Shown: in pieces, positions 33,034-43,762 of the stretch
Position numbering within the stretch: position 1 is the stretch's first letter
Layout of the letters: the number at the start of each line of letters is the position of its first letter
Source: Bryopsis sp. KO-2023
Lineage: Eukaryota; Chlorophyta; Ulvophyceae; Bryopsidales; Bryopsidaceae
Length of the DNA stretch: 64,000 nucleotides
Reading direction: 5' to 3'
NCBI GenBank assembly: GCA_030272585.1
Contig: BSYQ01000009.1
Location: 310,001 to 374,000, forward strand
Program-made: the position numbers and the translations under genes
Notes under the pieces: generated by a model
Seen by the model: only the letters and a program-made list of their open reading frames with translations
The model's database searches: none
Told to the model about the DNA's origin: nothing

Positions 33034-33860
33034 CCATACGAACCACTAACAAAAGCCCTCAATTTTACACAGACCACTGCGCTAGCAAACCGATCCCGAA
33101 AGACCAGGGGTCTAGTGATTTCAAAGGGCAATAGTGGCTCTCCGTACAGCTAGGATAGGAGTGCCGAGTAACGCTCTTTAGACGTGAAAATTGCCGAATC
33201 GATTTAATCAAATATCCAAGATCAACCCTAATAAAACTCAAGAGAAATGAACTTCCTTCCTCTTACTTCCCTCATCTCCTTTTATTGACCAAATAAAAGG
33301 TCTCCTTTTGTTATACCGACTCAAGCTCCCCTAGCACTTGAGTCCTTATACTCGTTCCACCATCTAAGAGAGTACTCTTAGTGGCTTCTCGCGAGCATAT
33401 GGTACAACAACCTCTTTACTCTTAGTATCTTCAGGTGTTAACCCTGCCCATACAAAGTTAACCCCACCCTTTGGATAAAAGAGAAACTTTTATAGTTCAA
33501 AAACTATACTATCTTAAAGTCGCAACGTGTCGACGTTCAAAATGATTCTAAAACATCATTTCGATCGTTCAACACCTAGAACCGACACGGACGACCTCAA
33601 AACACTCAAATTCCGACGCGAACTTTAAAACGTCATAACTTTGCGCACACGCATCGGATTCACTCGCAACAAATTGCGACGGATGCATCTTGTTCCGTAG
33701 ATGCTTTTAGACACCTTATATGTTCGATTCCGTGACGTATACGGTCCGGAACGGGCCAAAACGTGTCGCTAATCGAACAGCTCCGATTTCCCTGCAGAAA
33801 ATCCGCGCGCCGCAATAAGCAGTGCGACTCCACTTTCCACACGATAGGATGCTTGCCAAA
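33034..33860 (-). other. Element H leader next to its 5' LTR
   Basis: About 830 bp without a supported ORF. On the minus strand it follows the primer-binding site at 33861-33872. Presumed to hold the packaging region of H. Confidence 0.5.
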
Positions 33861-33875
33861 GCTCCGAAACCAAGT

Positions 33876-34142
33876 TGTTAGACTTGGGGGTGCAAGTCTA
33901 AGAAGAGCTAAAAACTAAAACTTATGAGTCCATGACCTTGAAGCCCATTAATACCATGACCCCCAAGGATCCTAGCGTCCCCGCATGGTACCTAGGACAA
34001 CCATCCTAGGTGGGCACCCGACATAGGTCTAGTCATCATGACTAGACCTGACTCACATGTCCACGTCAGCATGACTACGCATGACTGTACATGACTGTAC
34101 ATGACTGGACCTGACTGGATGTAGCTCTTAACATCCCTAACA
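33876..34142 (-). repeat. 5' LTR of element H
   Basis: Same 267 bp as 10416-10682. Next to it (33861-33872) is GCTCCGAAACCA, the complement of the primer-binding word shared by the other LTR elements here. Confidence 0.92.
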
Positions 34143-34588
34143 CCATGACTGCGGACTACCCCTTACATAACCGTACCTAATCTCTCCTAACCCAGACTAC
34201 CCATTTCACAACTACACAGCACCTACCACGTCAAACCCTTATCACAGCTTACCTAATCCAATCAAAGAACGATAGAAAACGTTCGTAACACTTGGCCACG
34301 TCGTCCACGTTCGAGGAGGTCGGGGCAGTTGCGTCTCTCGTGCAGGATGCGGGTCGTCCTTGAAAAGTCGCTGACGACCCTCCTTTTTAAACTCCAAAAA
34401 AAAACTCCATCACTTGCTTGAATGTTATATCCACTGGATCGACCCCGAGGATGTCGAGGTAGATCATAATCTTGTCAATAACTCCATGGGGAAGCTTCCC
34501 GAGTACGACCGACATCGTTGCACGCAGGTCCGGGGTGCCTTTGCTTTTATAGGTTAGATAACATCGTCCGATAAAACCAACCCAAGAT

Positions 34589-34689
34589 AGGGTCGTTCCG
34601 GTTTTAGACATGTCACATCGCCTGTCTAATAAAGGCGAAATGTGGTATGACCCTTGTCTAAAACCGGAAAATTTGTCAAAAATCGGTCC
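34589..34689 (-). repeat. About 100-bp hairpin repeat, copy 2
   Basis: Inverted and somewhat diverged copy of 7321-7420. It has the arms TTCCGGTTTTAGACA and TGTCTAAAACCGGAA and a shared loop region. Confidence 0.65.
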
Positions 34690-34886
34690 ATTTATTTACC
34701 CTATAAACCCTGTCATACATCCTACATCGTACTACAAACCCACGTTCTACTATTAATTTCCCTAAGCCCTTTAAGATGATTAAGGTTTTCATGGGCTACT
34801 GCACCCAAGGGAACACCGTTGGTATAAAGATACAAAACCGTAGCAACGAAAGAAAGTACATATTCATCCATATTTTTATATATTTT

Positions 34887-35210
34887 TTACGAAGAGAGGG
34901 AAAAGCCCTTCCCTATGATTTTCCGTGCATAAGAAAGATGGAACTTTCGAATTTTGAAAGAGCGTTCCTCCACACCGACACCCAGATAACGTTTGATATT
35001 GTGCCTAGCAATTGTCGCCGCAAGCCATCCAATCATTTTTCTTCTCAAATTATCACCGATACTTTTTGCAACTTTCTTTGCAAGATTAAAAACATTTGCC
35101 CTCATGACCTTTTTTTTTCTCAGGCACTCACGAAGTTCATCATCAGCTCCTCTTTCACTTTCGTATGGAATGATTTTCTTTCCCCACCGGACACACGCCT
35201 TCTTTAACAC
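34887..35210 (-). other. Unrecognised basic open frame
   Basis: 107 codons on the minus strand, rich in Lys and Arg (KKACVRWGKKIIPY, NLRRKMIGWLAATIARHNIK), with amphipathic character. There is no ATG at its start, so it would have to be an internal exon or a fragment. I recognise no family and the protein may be fortuitous. Confidence 0.2.
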
Positions 35211-35557
35211 CTACTGTAACACCTAGGTAACCTTGACTGTCCGACAAAGTCACCCCCTATGCACATCAAAAGTCCGTTCATGGCCTCTAACCACCGGAGT
35301 AGCCTCTCGAGCGCACTCGTCATAACTTCTCGCTTCTTCACATAATTCACATTATACCACATGGGGTCTGATATTTGGCATGATTCTCGGGGTGGAAAAC
35401 CATCAAATCAACGTTCCCAAGTCGACCGTTTGGAACCGCGAGCTGAGCTTTTGCCGCACCCATGCTGCAAGCACAAGATGTGACGATCCAAAAAGCGCAT
35501 TCGGCGCAACTACTAACTCTTCATTCGCGCCGCGACTGAAGATAGAGTCGCACTGAA

Positions 35558-36070
35558 TGATACCAGCTGCTGACGTCCAGGGACGTCAGACGTCAAAGGC
35601 GTCATGCATCTGACGTCCGTGAAGCGTCAGATGCATCCCCGGTGAATGACAGCATCCTCCCAAGGAGGTACTACTGAACTACAGCGAGGAAACCACCGTA
35701 AGAGCACAGAGTCAAGACAGTGGTTCGATCAACCAGATTAGGACTTGTGACACTGAGATCCTGGGTTCGAGTCTGAGTGGGAACGTGCTTTGGTCTGGGC
35801 CTGTGTGTGAGTGTGTGAGTGAGTCAGGAGTAGAACTGGCGGCTGTGAGTCAGGGTAGTGGGAGTGTTACGGGTGGTTAGTCACCCTCGGGAAAGTCGAA
35901 CTGGGAGTTAAAGGATGGGACGCTTGATGTAACCTTGCTTTTCAGTGATCTGTTTGTGTGACCCCGAGTCTGTGACCCGTGCGATTTTGTGTGACCGTTC
36001 CGCTGCCGCCTCACTCTTTCCCGAGATAGGAGACGTCGCTCGCGGACGTCAGTCCTCCCGAGCGATAACA
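35558..36070 (+). repeat. 5' LTR of element C
   Basis: TGATACCAGC to GCGATAACA. The first 90 bp repeat TGACGTC and its complement at least four times, with two further GCGTCA words; these are cAMP-response/bZIP-type boxes. Around 35730-35790 there is a tRNA-like tract with GGGTTCGAGTCTG, close to a polymerase III B box. The LTR is rich in CpG, unlike the coding body. Confidence 0.93.
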
Positions 36071-36492
36071 TTTTTGGTTTCGGAGCCCGAAGGAACCGAC
36101 TGGACTGGAGCTCTCCGCTGGTTTGACCAGCAGGTTTGTTCGAGGCGCTTAACGCCAGTCGTAAGGTCGTGGGAAAACGGAAAAAAAGGCAAACGCAGTG
36201 AACGGGAAAAAAGGAAAACGTGTGGTAGCAACGTTGGAAAAGAATCACACCCATAAAAAGAGAGAAAAGAGGGTGCCAACGTTCAGTCGTGTGACAGGAC
36301 GTTTGGGAAAAAGGTTACCCTGTAACCTGCGTCGCTGTCAGCGAACTGTAGTACTCAGGTTCGAAGGGTTAGAGTCGGACGTGAAGGGGTATAGTAGTAT
36401 TACGTATAGTAACTCTCACGGCAAGGGCACGTGGGTTATCCGTTCACAGTTCGGCAAGGACAGGTCGTGGCGCGAAAGTCAACGGTCTACAG

Positions 36493-38727
36493 TTGACAGT
36501 AACCGTTGCCGACATGGTCGCGATAAGCGACGAAGTTATGGAAGGGTCAGAAGTGCAACCAATGGTGCACCAGCAAATTCAGAATATACAGATCAATGGT
36601 TCTGATCACACTGAAATGCAAAGACAGATTGAGGTCTGGGGTGGAACAGTAACCAACCACCTCCAGCAATCATTGACCTCCATGCAGAACCAGGTTCAAC
36701 AAGTCCAGGTTGAACTCTATACACACAGAGAGCAAGCAGAGCTACATCAGTCAACTCTAAAGGAAGAGTTGCAGTCAGCCTTAGTGCACAGTTTGGAAGA
36801 ACAGAGTCGAAAACTACAGCAGACTCAGGAGCTACATGCAAAGGACTTTTATCAAAGCCTCACTGCAAATACAAACACTCAACTGAAGGACCTTGGTGAA
36901 CAGTTGAGAAGCACAGGAAAAGAACATGCTGTAGGCATGGCTCAGTGGAAAAATAAGAACCAAACAGAGCTGGAACTATTCCAGAAGAAGCAGTTAGCTC
37001 TTCAGGAGCAACTGATGTTGGTTCAAAAGAAACAACAGGAAGATATTAATGCCCAATTATATGAAGTGTCTCAGCACATGCAAAGAATGCAAAAACAGCT
37101 GATGGAAGAGAGGGAGAGTATGACAAACACAATGACTAGCATACTACAAGGAGAATTGGACTCCTATCCTGCAGTCATTCAGAAAATGGTAGCTACAGCA
37201 GTGGATGAAACCACCACAGCTATTGAAGACAAGTATAACAATGCTGAAGGACAGAAAGCAGATCTAGAAGAGACTAGATGGGCTTTAACTGATCCAGACT
37301 ATCAGAAAGCAGTTGATGGCTGGATGAAGGATGGAATTCTGAGAGCACCTATTCCTCCACAAGTGATGCAAGTGCATATGATGCAAGCAACACAAACAGT
37401 ACAGAATACAGAGGAAGGAGAAACTGAGGGACAAACTCAGGATATCCCAACATCTGGTCAGCCACCAGTACAGCAAGTTATACCTGCCACAAGTACTGGA
37501 GCAGTACCTCCAGGACCCTCTTCTTTAGGTCTAATAGACCTCACTTCAGGACAACAACTGTCCATGGGTTTACCACCCCCTCTACTGCAACCACCAGCAG
37601 TAACTATAGCACCTCCAGTTACCTTTACTGTAGGCACTACCCCAGCACCATCAGGAATGGGAATTCGACCACCAAATCCCTTTGAACAGTTAACAAGTCA
37701 AAGAGCATCCAGTGGTGGTGCACCTGGAGGAAATCCAGGGGATCCAAATGGATCAAATGGACCAAATGGCCCAGACAGACCAGGCATGCCTAGAGCATCT
37801 GGTTCTGGACATCCAGGGCCAGGGAATGGTGGTGATGGTGGTGGAGGTGATGGAGGAGGTTCCCCAGGAGGAGGACCACCTGATAGAGATCCTAGTGGCA
37901 CATCAGGAGGTTCAGGACAAGGTCCTGATAGACCTTACAGCAAACAGATTAAGCTCACTCCCCCAGAGAAATTCACTGGAGATGAAAGGATGTCTGCAAC
38001 AGAATGGATACTAGGAATGAAGAGATGGTTGCAGAATCAACACATCTTAGAGAGAGACTGGTTATCCTGTTTTCAGTCACATCTCCAGGGAGATGCACTT
38101 AGCTGGTTAAACCTGATGGATATACAGATCATGAATCAGGAAAAAGCAGAGTATGCTAGCTGGCAAGAGTTCACTCAAGAACTAAGGAATGTTTTTGAGC
38201 CAGTCTCCCTAATAGAGACTGCCAGAAAACAATTAAGAACTCTAAGGCAGACTGGAACTGCCTTAGGCTACATTAGACTCTTCAGAAAGCTGATGTTTAG
38301 ACTCCCTAACCTACCTCAAGAAGAAAGGTATGCTGCCTTTGTGGATGGGCTAGCAGATAGGAATATGCAAGCACAGGTTATGACCCTGTGTGATGGGGAT
38401 CTGGATAAGGCCATCCTCACAGTCCAAAGACTCTCTGCAACTATAGGCAGTAGAGGTGGCACTACTAGTAGCTTTAGAGGCAGAGGTAGAGGGAGGGGAA
38501 GATTTGGACAGAGAAATACACAGATGTCAGCAGTGATAGCTGCTGCAACATCACAACTGCCCCCTGCAGCAAATTCAGTTAAGGCTGTGCAGCAGAGAGG
38601 TCAGATGGGATCTAGGCCCTCAAGGGGAGGATCCTTTAAGTGTTTTCTATGTGGAAGCACAGAGCATGGGGTGAGACAGTGTCCCAAACTGTCCCAAGCT
38701 CAGAAAGCCCTGAAGAAGGGAAACTAA
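36493..38727 (+). CDS. Element C gag (744 aa)
   Basis: Starts MTVTVADMVAISDEVM. Residues about 30-230 are a Gln/Glu-rich coiled coil. A Pro- and Gly-rich linker follows (about 310-480, with GDGGGGDGGGSPGGG). Next comes the retrotransposon gag core (about 490-640, with FTGDERMSATEWILGMKRWL and GDALSWLNLMD), then an Arg/Gly patch (RGRGRGRGRF), and a single CX2CX4HX4C zinc knuckle CFLCGSTEHGVRQC near the end. The pol frame opens before this ORF stops, in the -1 register with an overlap of about 90 bp, which fits the frameshift used by many Ty3/gypsy elements. Almost no CpG is present. Confidence 0.92.
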   Translation: MTVTVADMVAISDEVMEGSEVQPMVHQQIQNIQINGSDHTEMQRQIEVWGGTVTNHLQQSLTSMQNQVQQVQVELYTHREQAELHQSTLKEELQSALVHSLEEQSRKLQQTQELHAKDFYQSLTANTNTQLKDLGEQLRSTGKEHAVGMAQWKNKNQTELELFQKKQLALQEQLMLVQKKQQEDINAQLYEVSQHMQRMQKQLMEERESMTNTMTSILQGELDSYPAVIQKMVATAVDETTTAIEDKYNNAEGQKADLEETRWALTDPDYQKAVDGWMKDGILRAPIPPQVMQVHMMQATQTVQNTEEGETEGQTQDIPTSGQPPVQQVIPATSTGAVPPGPSSLGLIDLTSGQQLSMGLPPPLLQPPAVTIAPPVTFTVGTTPAPSGMGIRPPNPFEQLTSQRASSGGAPGGNPGDPNGSNGPNGPDRPGMPRASGSGHPGPGNGGDGGGGDGGGSPGGGPPDRDPSGTSGGSGQGPDRPYSKQIKLTPPEKFTGDERMSATEWILGMKRWLQNQHILERDWLSCFQSHLQGDALSWLNLMDIQIMNQEKAEYASWQEFTQELRNVFEPVSLIETARKQLRTLRQTGTALGYIRLFRKLMFRLPNLPQEERYAAFVDGLADRNMQAQVMTLCDGDLDKAILTVQRLSATIGSRGGTTSSFRGRGRGRGRFGQRNTQMSAVIAAATSQLPPAANSVKAVQQRGQMGSRPSRGGSFKCFLCGSTEHGVRQCPKLSQAQKALKKGN

Positions 38728-41700
38728 AAGAGGAGGCTAGTGTTGGGTCAGCTAAGCCTCCAGATGATATTGAAATGAAAGAACCCACTACAAAAACACC
38801 AGCCTCACTAAATGATGGTGTTCAAGAGACACCTGTGGTTGCAGCCCCTATTGCAACAGAACAGGAAGCATACACACTGGATGGGGTCACTCCAGGAGTG
38901 TTAATTCAAAAGAAAAAGCAGTCTCAAAAGAGAGTGGATAAACAAACAGAGGCCACTGTGAGTTTACCCACTAGAGTGGAAGGAAATGTTGAGGGAAAGG
39001 AACCAGTTCAGACTGCAGTAGCTCAGGCTACAGCAGCATATAGAGGATATGAACTGGCAGGATTTATTGGTGCAAAGAAAGCTACAGCATACATTGATAC
39101 AGGATCCACTGCTAATTATATTAGCATGGATGCAGTCAAGGAACTGGGACTGCAATACAAACCACAAGAAACTCCTGTTAAGTTTCTAGATGGTACAGAA
39201 AGGAAATCAGTGGGGAGATGTTTTGGCATCCCATTTGTCTGTGGAAAGATCCAGCTCTCATTTGATGCTGATGTCTTTCCAGACAGTAATCACCCAATCC
39301 TGCTGGGATTGCCCTGGCTCATACACTACAATCCCAAAGTGGATTTTAAGTCAGGAATAATCACAGTCAACAAGGGCAAAAAGAGTGTAAAATTACCACT
39401 CTCAGTGATGCCTGAATATCAGCTCAAACCCACTGGAGCTACAGAACTTTCCTTTTGTTCTAGTGGCAGAATCAAAAGACAGATAGAAAAAGGGGAAATC
39501 AAACACATCATCATGGTGGTGATTAGGCCAGAGGATGAATCAAAGACTGGAGTAGAAACAATCCCAGAACAAAGGGAAGGGGATGATCTACAGAAAATCC
39601 TGCAGGAGGATATGGATCCCAGGATTAAAGAAGTACTGAATCAGTACAGAAAAGTGTTTGCAAAGGATTTGCCTAAGGGTGTACCTCCTGTCAGACTGGG
39701 TCATGAATTCAGGATTGATCTGGAGGAGGGTACAGAACCCATGTATAGACCCCTATACAAACTGTCTCCTCTTGAGTTAGATGAGGTTAAAAGACAGTTA
39801 GATTACCTGTTGGAGATGGATTTCATAGAACCATCACAGTCACCCTTTGGGGCACCAATCCTGTTTGTCCCTAAGAAAGATGGAGGGCTCAGGATGTGCC
39901 TGGATTACAGATGGCTCAACAAGAAAACCATCAAAAACAGATACCCTCTGCCCTTACCAGAGGAGATGATAGACAGGGTACATGGGGCAAAATATTTCAC
40001 TAAGATTGACCTGAGATCAGGCTACTGGCAGATGCCTCTAAGGGAAGAGGACAGGCCTAAGACTGCCTTTAGAAGCAGATTTGGACACTATCAGTTCAAA
40101 GTGCTTTCATTTGGACTTACTAATGCTCCAGCACAATATATGAACATGGTGAATGACATATTCAAGGATATGTTGGATTTATTTGTGCTGATCTTCATTG
40201 ATGACCTTCTGATCTATTCCAGAAGCATCTCTGAGCATGTAGAACATCTGGCAGCAGTCTTAGCCAGGCTGCAGAAGTATAGTTTATTTGCAAAAGCCAC
40301 CAAAAGTGAAATCTGTGTGAAGGAAACAGATTTCTGTGGGTTCTGGCTAAGTGAAAAGGGGATCTCAGCAATGGATGTGAAAGTTAAGGCAATCAGGGAT
40401 TGGAAGCCCTTAAAGACAGTTACAGATGTCAGGAGTTTTCTGGGGATGGTTTCCTTCTATAGGAGATTCATCCCAGACTTTGCAAAGATAGCAGGCCCTC
40501 TGCATGACTTAACTAAAAAGGATGTCATGTGGGAATGGGGATCTGCTCAGGAGAAATCTTTCCAGACTTTGAACAATGCATTGATGAGGAAACCAGTGCT
40601 GATCCATCCTAATCCAGTGAAAGATTACACTGTTATTAGTGATGCATCTGGGGAGGCAACTGGTGGAGTCCTCTGTCAGGATTATGGCTCTGGATTACAG
40701 CCCATAGCCTTTTGCAGTAGAAGATTATCAAAGTCAGAACAGAACTACTCAGTCTATGAAAGGGAATTACTAGGGATAGCCTACTGTTTGATGCAGTGGA
40801 GGCATTATTTAGAAGGCTGCCCAGGACTGGTTACAGTCTTTACTGATCACCAGCCATTAACAAACTTCATGGATCAGAAGATGATGTCAAGACCCCAAGC
40901 CAGGTAGGTGGCTCAGGGCAGGACATTTCCTCAGCATCAAACCAAAGATTCAGTACATCCAGGGAAAACTGAATCTGGTTGCTGATGCACTATCAAGAAG
41001 TCTTCCAGCAGAGCAGGAAGTGAAAGTAATAAGTTCCTTACAGCCTAGCACAGAAGAGATTACACTCTGGGAACAAGCAACACTGGCAGATGTTGAAATC
41101 AAAGACATCTACAATCAAATACTGGATGGAGAGAGAATTCCAGGATATGGAATCAATGAATCAGGGTTATTGATTTATCAAACTCAGGATGGACTTATGA
41201 AATTATGGGTTCCTCAGGAACTGAGAATGAAAGTCCTTACTGAAGGACATGATAATCAGATTTCAGGACATCTGGGGATAGAGAGAACTCTGGAGCTGAT
41301 GTCCAGGAAATACTACTGGAATGATATGAAAAAGGATGTCCAGGAATATGTCAGGACATGTGAGGTTTGCCAGCAAATGAAGCCTGAGTTGAGAGCTCAG
41401 AAAGGCTTGCTGCAACCTATTCCAGTAGCTGATAGGAAATGGGATCAGATCACCACTGATCTAGTGACTGATTTACCCCCTGTGGATGGGTTTGATTCAA
41501 TTGCAGTGTTTGTTGATAGATTGACTAAGATGGTAAAGTTTATACCCTGCAGCAAAACAATAGATGCACCAGGGTATGCAAGGATATTCTTTGATTACAT
41601 CTTCAGGAATCATGGGATTCCCAGTGTGATAATCAGTGATAGAGATACTAGATTTGCTAGTAAATTTTGGCAGGAGCTAATGAGATGTGTGGGCACTAAA

Positions 41701-42513
41701 GTGAGAATGTCCACAGCCTTCCATCCTCAAACAGATGGACAAAGTGAAGTCAGCATTAGAACACTAGAAAATTTCCTTAGACCCTATGTGGAAGAGCATC
41801 CAGAGACATGGATGCAGGGATTAGGGATGGCTGAATTTGCAGCCAATAATGCTGTCCACACATCTACAGGATACAGCCCCTTCTACTTAATGTATGGGGT
41901 ACATCCTCAGCTGCCAGGAGATCTACTGGCTGGAAAAGCTCAAGCTGAAGCAGAATCAGTGCAAGAGATGATATCTCATATGCAGGAAATCATCAATGAT
42001 GCCAAGGACAGATATAAAACAGCCCAAGAGAAGATGAGGCAGCAAGCAAATAAAAGGAGAAGGGATGTACAGTTTCAAGTGGGAGAAAAGGTGTTGCTCT
42101 CCACAAAGACATTGAATTTATCAGTCTTGAAACATATTCCAGTAAAAATCAGAAGAAGATATATAGGACCTTTTGTTATTGCTGCTGCAGTGGGATCTGT
42201 GGCATATAGATTGGTGTTACCAGATGGATGGAAATTACATCCTGTATTTCATGTATCAAAGTTAAGAAAACTTCAGGAAAGTGCTAAGTTTCCTAGGGAG
42301 GTAATGGCACCTCCAGCAGAATTAGATTCTGAGGGAGAAGAGGAATTTGAAGTTGAGGCTGTAGTAAGACATAAGTTTTCAGGAAGAAAAAGGAGATTTT
42401 TAGTAGTCTGGAAGGGGTATCCACTTAGTGAAGCAACCTGGGAACCCCAAGACAATTTACTAAATGCATCAGAGATCCTGGCTGATTATAAGAGGAGAGC
42501 TGGGATCAGGTAG
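38640..42513 (+). pseudogene. Element C pol region: protease, RT, RNase H, integrase, chromodomain
   Basis: Order as seen: retropepsin (AYIDTGSTANYIS, then ILLGLPWLIHYNP), reverse transcriptase (GAPILFVPKKDGG, IDLRSGYWQMP, LIFIDDLLIYS), RNase H (VISDASGEATGGVL, FTDHQPLTN), integrase zinc region (HDNQISGHLG to CEVCQQMK), integrase core (TTDLVTDLP, SDRDTRFASKFW, FHPQTDGQSE), and chromodomain (FEVEAVVRHKFSG to FLVVWKGYPLSEATWEP). It is close in sequence to elements A and B, so all three belong to one chromovirus clade. The region looks broken about once. Reading it by eye I find essentially no CpG. Confidence 0.9.
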
Positions 42514-42769
42514 AAGTTAGATGCACTTTTTATTCTGTGGCTGATGGATCAGGAATCCCAGAGGCTAGGGGATGGGTTGCATAAGGGCAGTGAAGTGTTT
42601 TCTGAACTTCTGTGGGTTAAGGATTTTATGGGGATCTAATTATCCCATCAGAAGGGCAGCAAGCTTGGGATTTGCAGCACCCTAGTTCAGAGTTACTTTT
42701 ACAGAATCAAAAGGATGCATGTGATGGATACTTGGTGAGGGCACCAACTGCCCCCAGGGGGGAGGCAAT

Positions 42770-43166
42770 TGATACCAGCTGCTGACGTCCAGGGACGTCA
42801 GACGTCAAAGGCGTCATGCATCTGACGTCTGTGAAGCGTCAGATGCATCCCCGGTGAATGACAGCATCCTCCCAAGGAGGTACTACTGAACTACAGCGAG
42901 GAAACCACCGTAAGAGCACAGAGTCAAGACAGTGGTTCGATCAACCAGATTAGGACTTGCGACACTGAGATCCTGGGTTCGAGTCTGAGTGGGAACGTGC
43001 TTTGGTCTGGGCCTGTGTGTGAGTGTGTGAGTGAGTCAGGAGTAGAACTGGCGGCTGTGAGTCAGGGTAGTGGGAGTGTTACGGGTGGTTAGTCACCCTC
43101 GGGAAAGTCGAACTGGGAGTTAAAGGATGGGACGCTTGATGTAACCTTGCTTTTCAGTGATCTGTT
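42770..43166 (+). repeat. 3' LTR of element C, left part
   Basis: Matches the first 397 bp of the 5' LTR with two differences seen. It ends at CTGTT, the target duplication created by element B (43162-43166 and 49614-49618). Confidence 0.93.
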
Positions 43167-43567
43167 TGATAGTGAAGCTTGTGGGTGACGCAATAGTGGT
43201 CGGCTGTGTTGGTTGGATTCGTGATAACTTGCTGGCTAACGCAAGTATACTTGTGGGGTTTGTTGGTTTAGACAACTCTCTAGCTAGCGCGGTTGTGAAC
43301 GCTACTAGAGCACTTGGGTTGGGAAGTGATTGCGTCAGGCAAACACTTAACACACACACACAAACACACACACAAGCGGGAACACACCAATCCCACGAAT
43401 CCCGAGTTCTTACAAAGTAAAGTGAATGTCAAAACAACGAGTGGGCCTCTTAAGTACCCCTAAGTGTAGTACGCTGACGCATGCCCCAAACTCTGGGTCA
43501 AACCCACATGCGTCAGCCACCCTCGGCTCTATCCCAAACTACCTCGTATAGCGCTAAAAGACTAACA
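43167..43567 (-). repeat. 3' LTR of element B
   Basis: On the minus strand it runs TGTTAGTC to CACTATCA and is preceded by the GCGGGGGGGGCGTA polypurine tract. It matches the LTR of element A apart from a short length change and a few substitutions. It includes a CA microsatellite (about 43349-43376). Confidence 0.88.
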
Positions 43568-43762
43568 TACGCCCCCCCCGCAAAAAGTGGGCGCCCACGC
43601 ACACCAAAACACAAAGAAAAACAAAAAACACAAAAACACAAACACAAAACTCACCCACTCCCATACCCACACCCAACTGTCTTGACCTGTCTCTTGCTCT
43701 GACGTCTCTGACAGCTGCTGCACGCACACACTTGGTCGACGATAACTCCTTTTCCCTCCTCC

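Larger units (their letters stand above)
10416..34142 (-). mobile_element. Element H: Ty3/gypsy chromovirus, looks whole, with two nested insertions
   Basis: Bounded by 267-bp LTRs (10416-10682 and 33876-34142) that read identical, and by a 5-bp target duplication CCATG (10411-10415 and 34143-34147). On the minus strand the order is LTR, primer-binding site TGGTTTCGGAGC (33861-33872), leader, one long gag-pol ORF, polypurine tract (about 10683-10696), LTR. Two later insertions interrupt the leader: LTR element F (16699-26007) and a hAT transposon (26203-33025). Without them H is about 7.6 kb. Identical LTRs mean a recent insertion, and F and the hAT are younger still. Confidence 0.93.
34148..35552. 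other. Old intergenic sequence between elements H and C
   Basis: Contains the second copy of the hairpin repeat (34589-34689) and two short minus-strand open frames: 34387-34611 (74 codons, contains PHGVIDKIMIYLDILGVDPV) and 34887-35210 (107 codons, Lys/Arg-rich, no ATG at its 5' end). Neither is recognised. They may be pieces of decayed elements. Confidence 0.4.
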
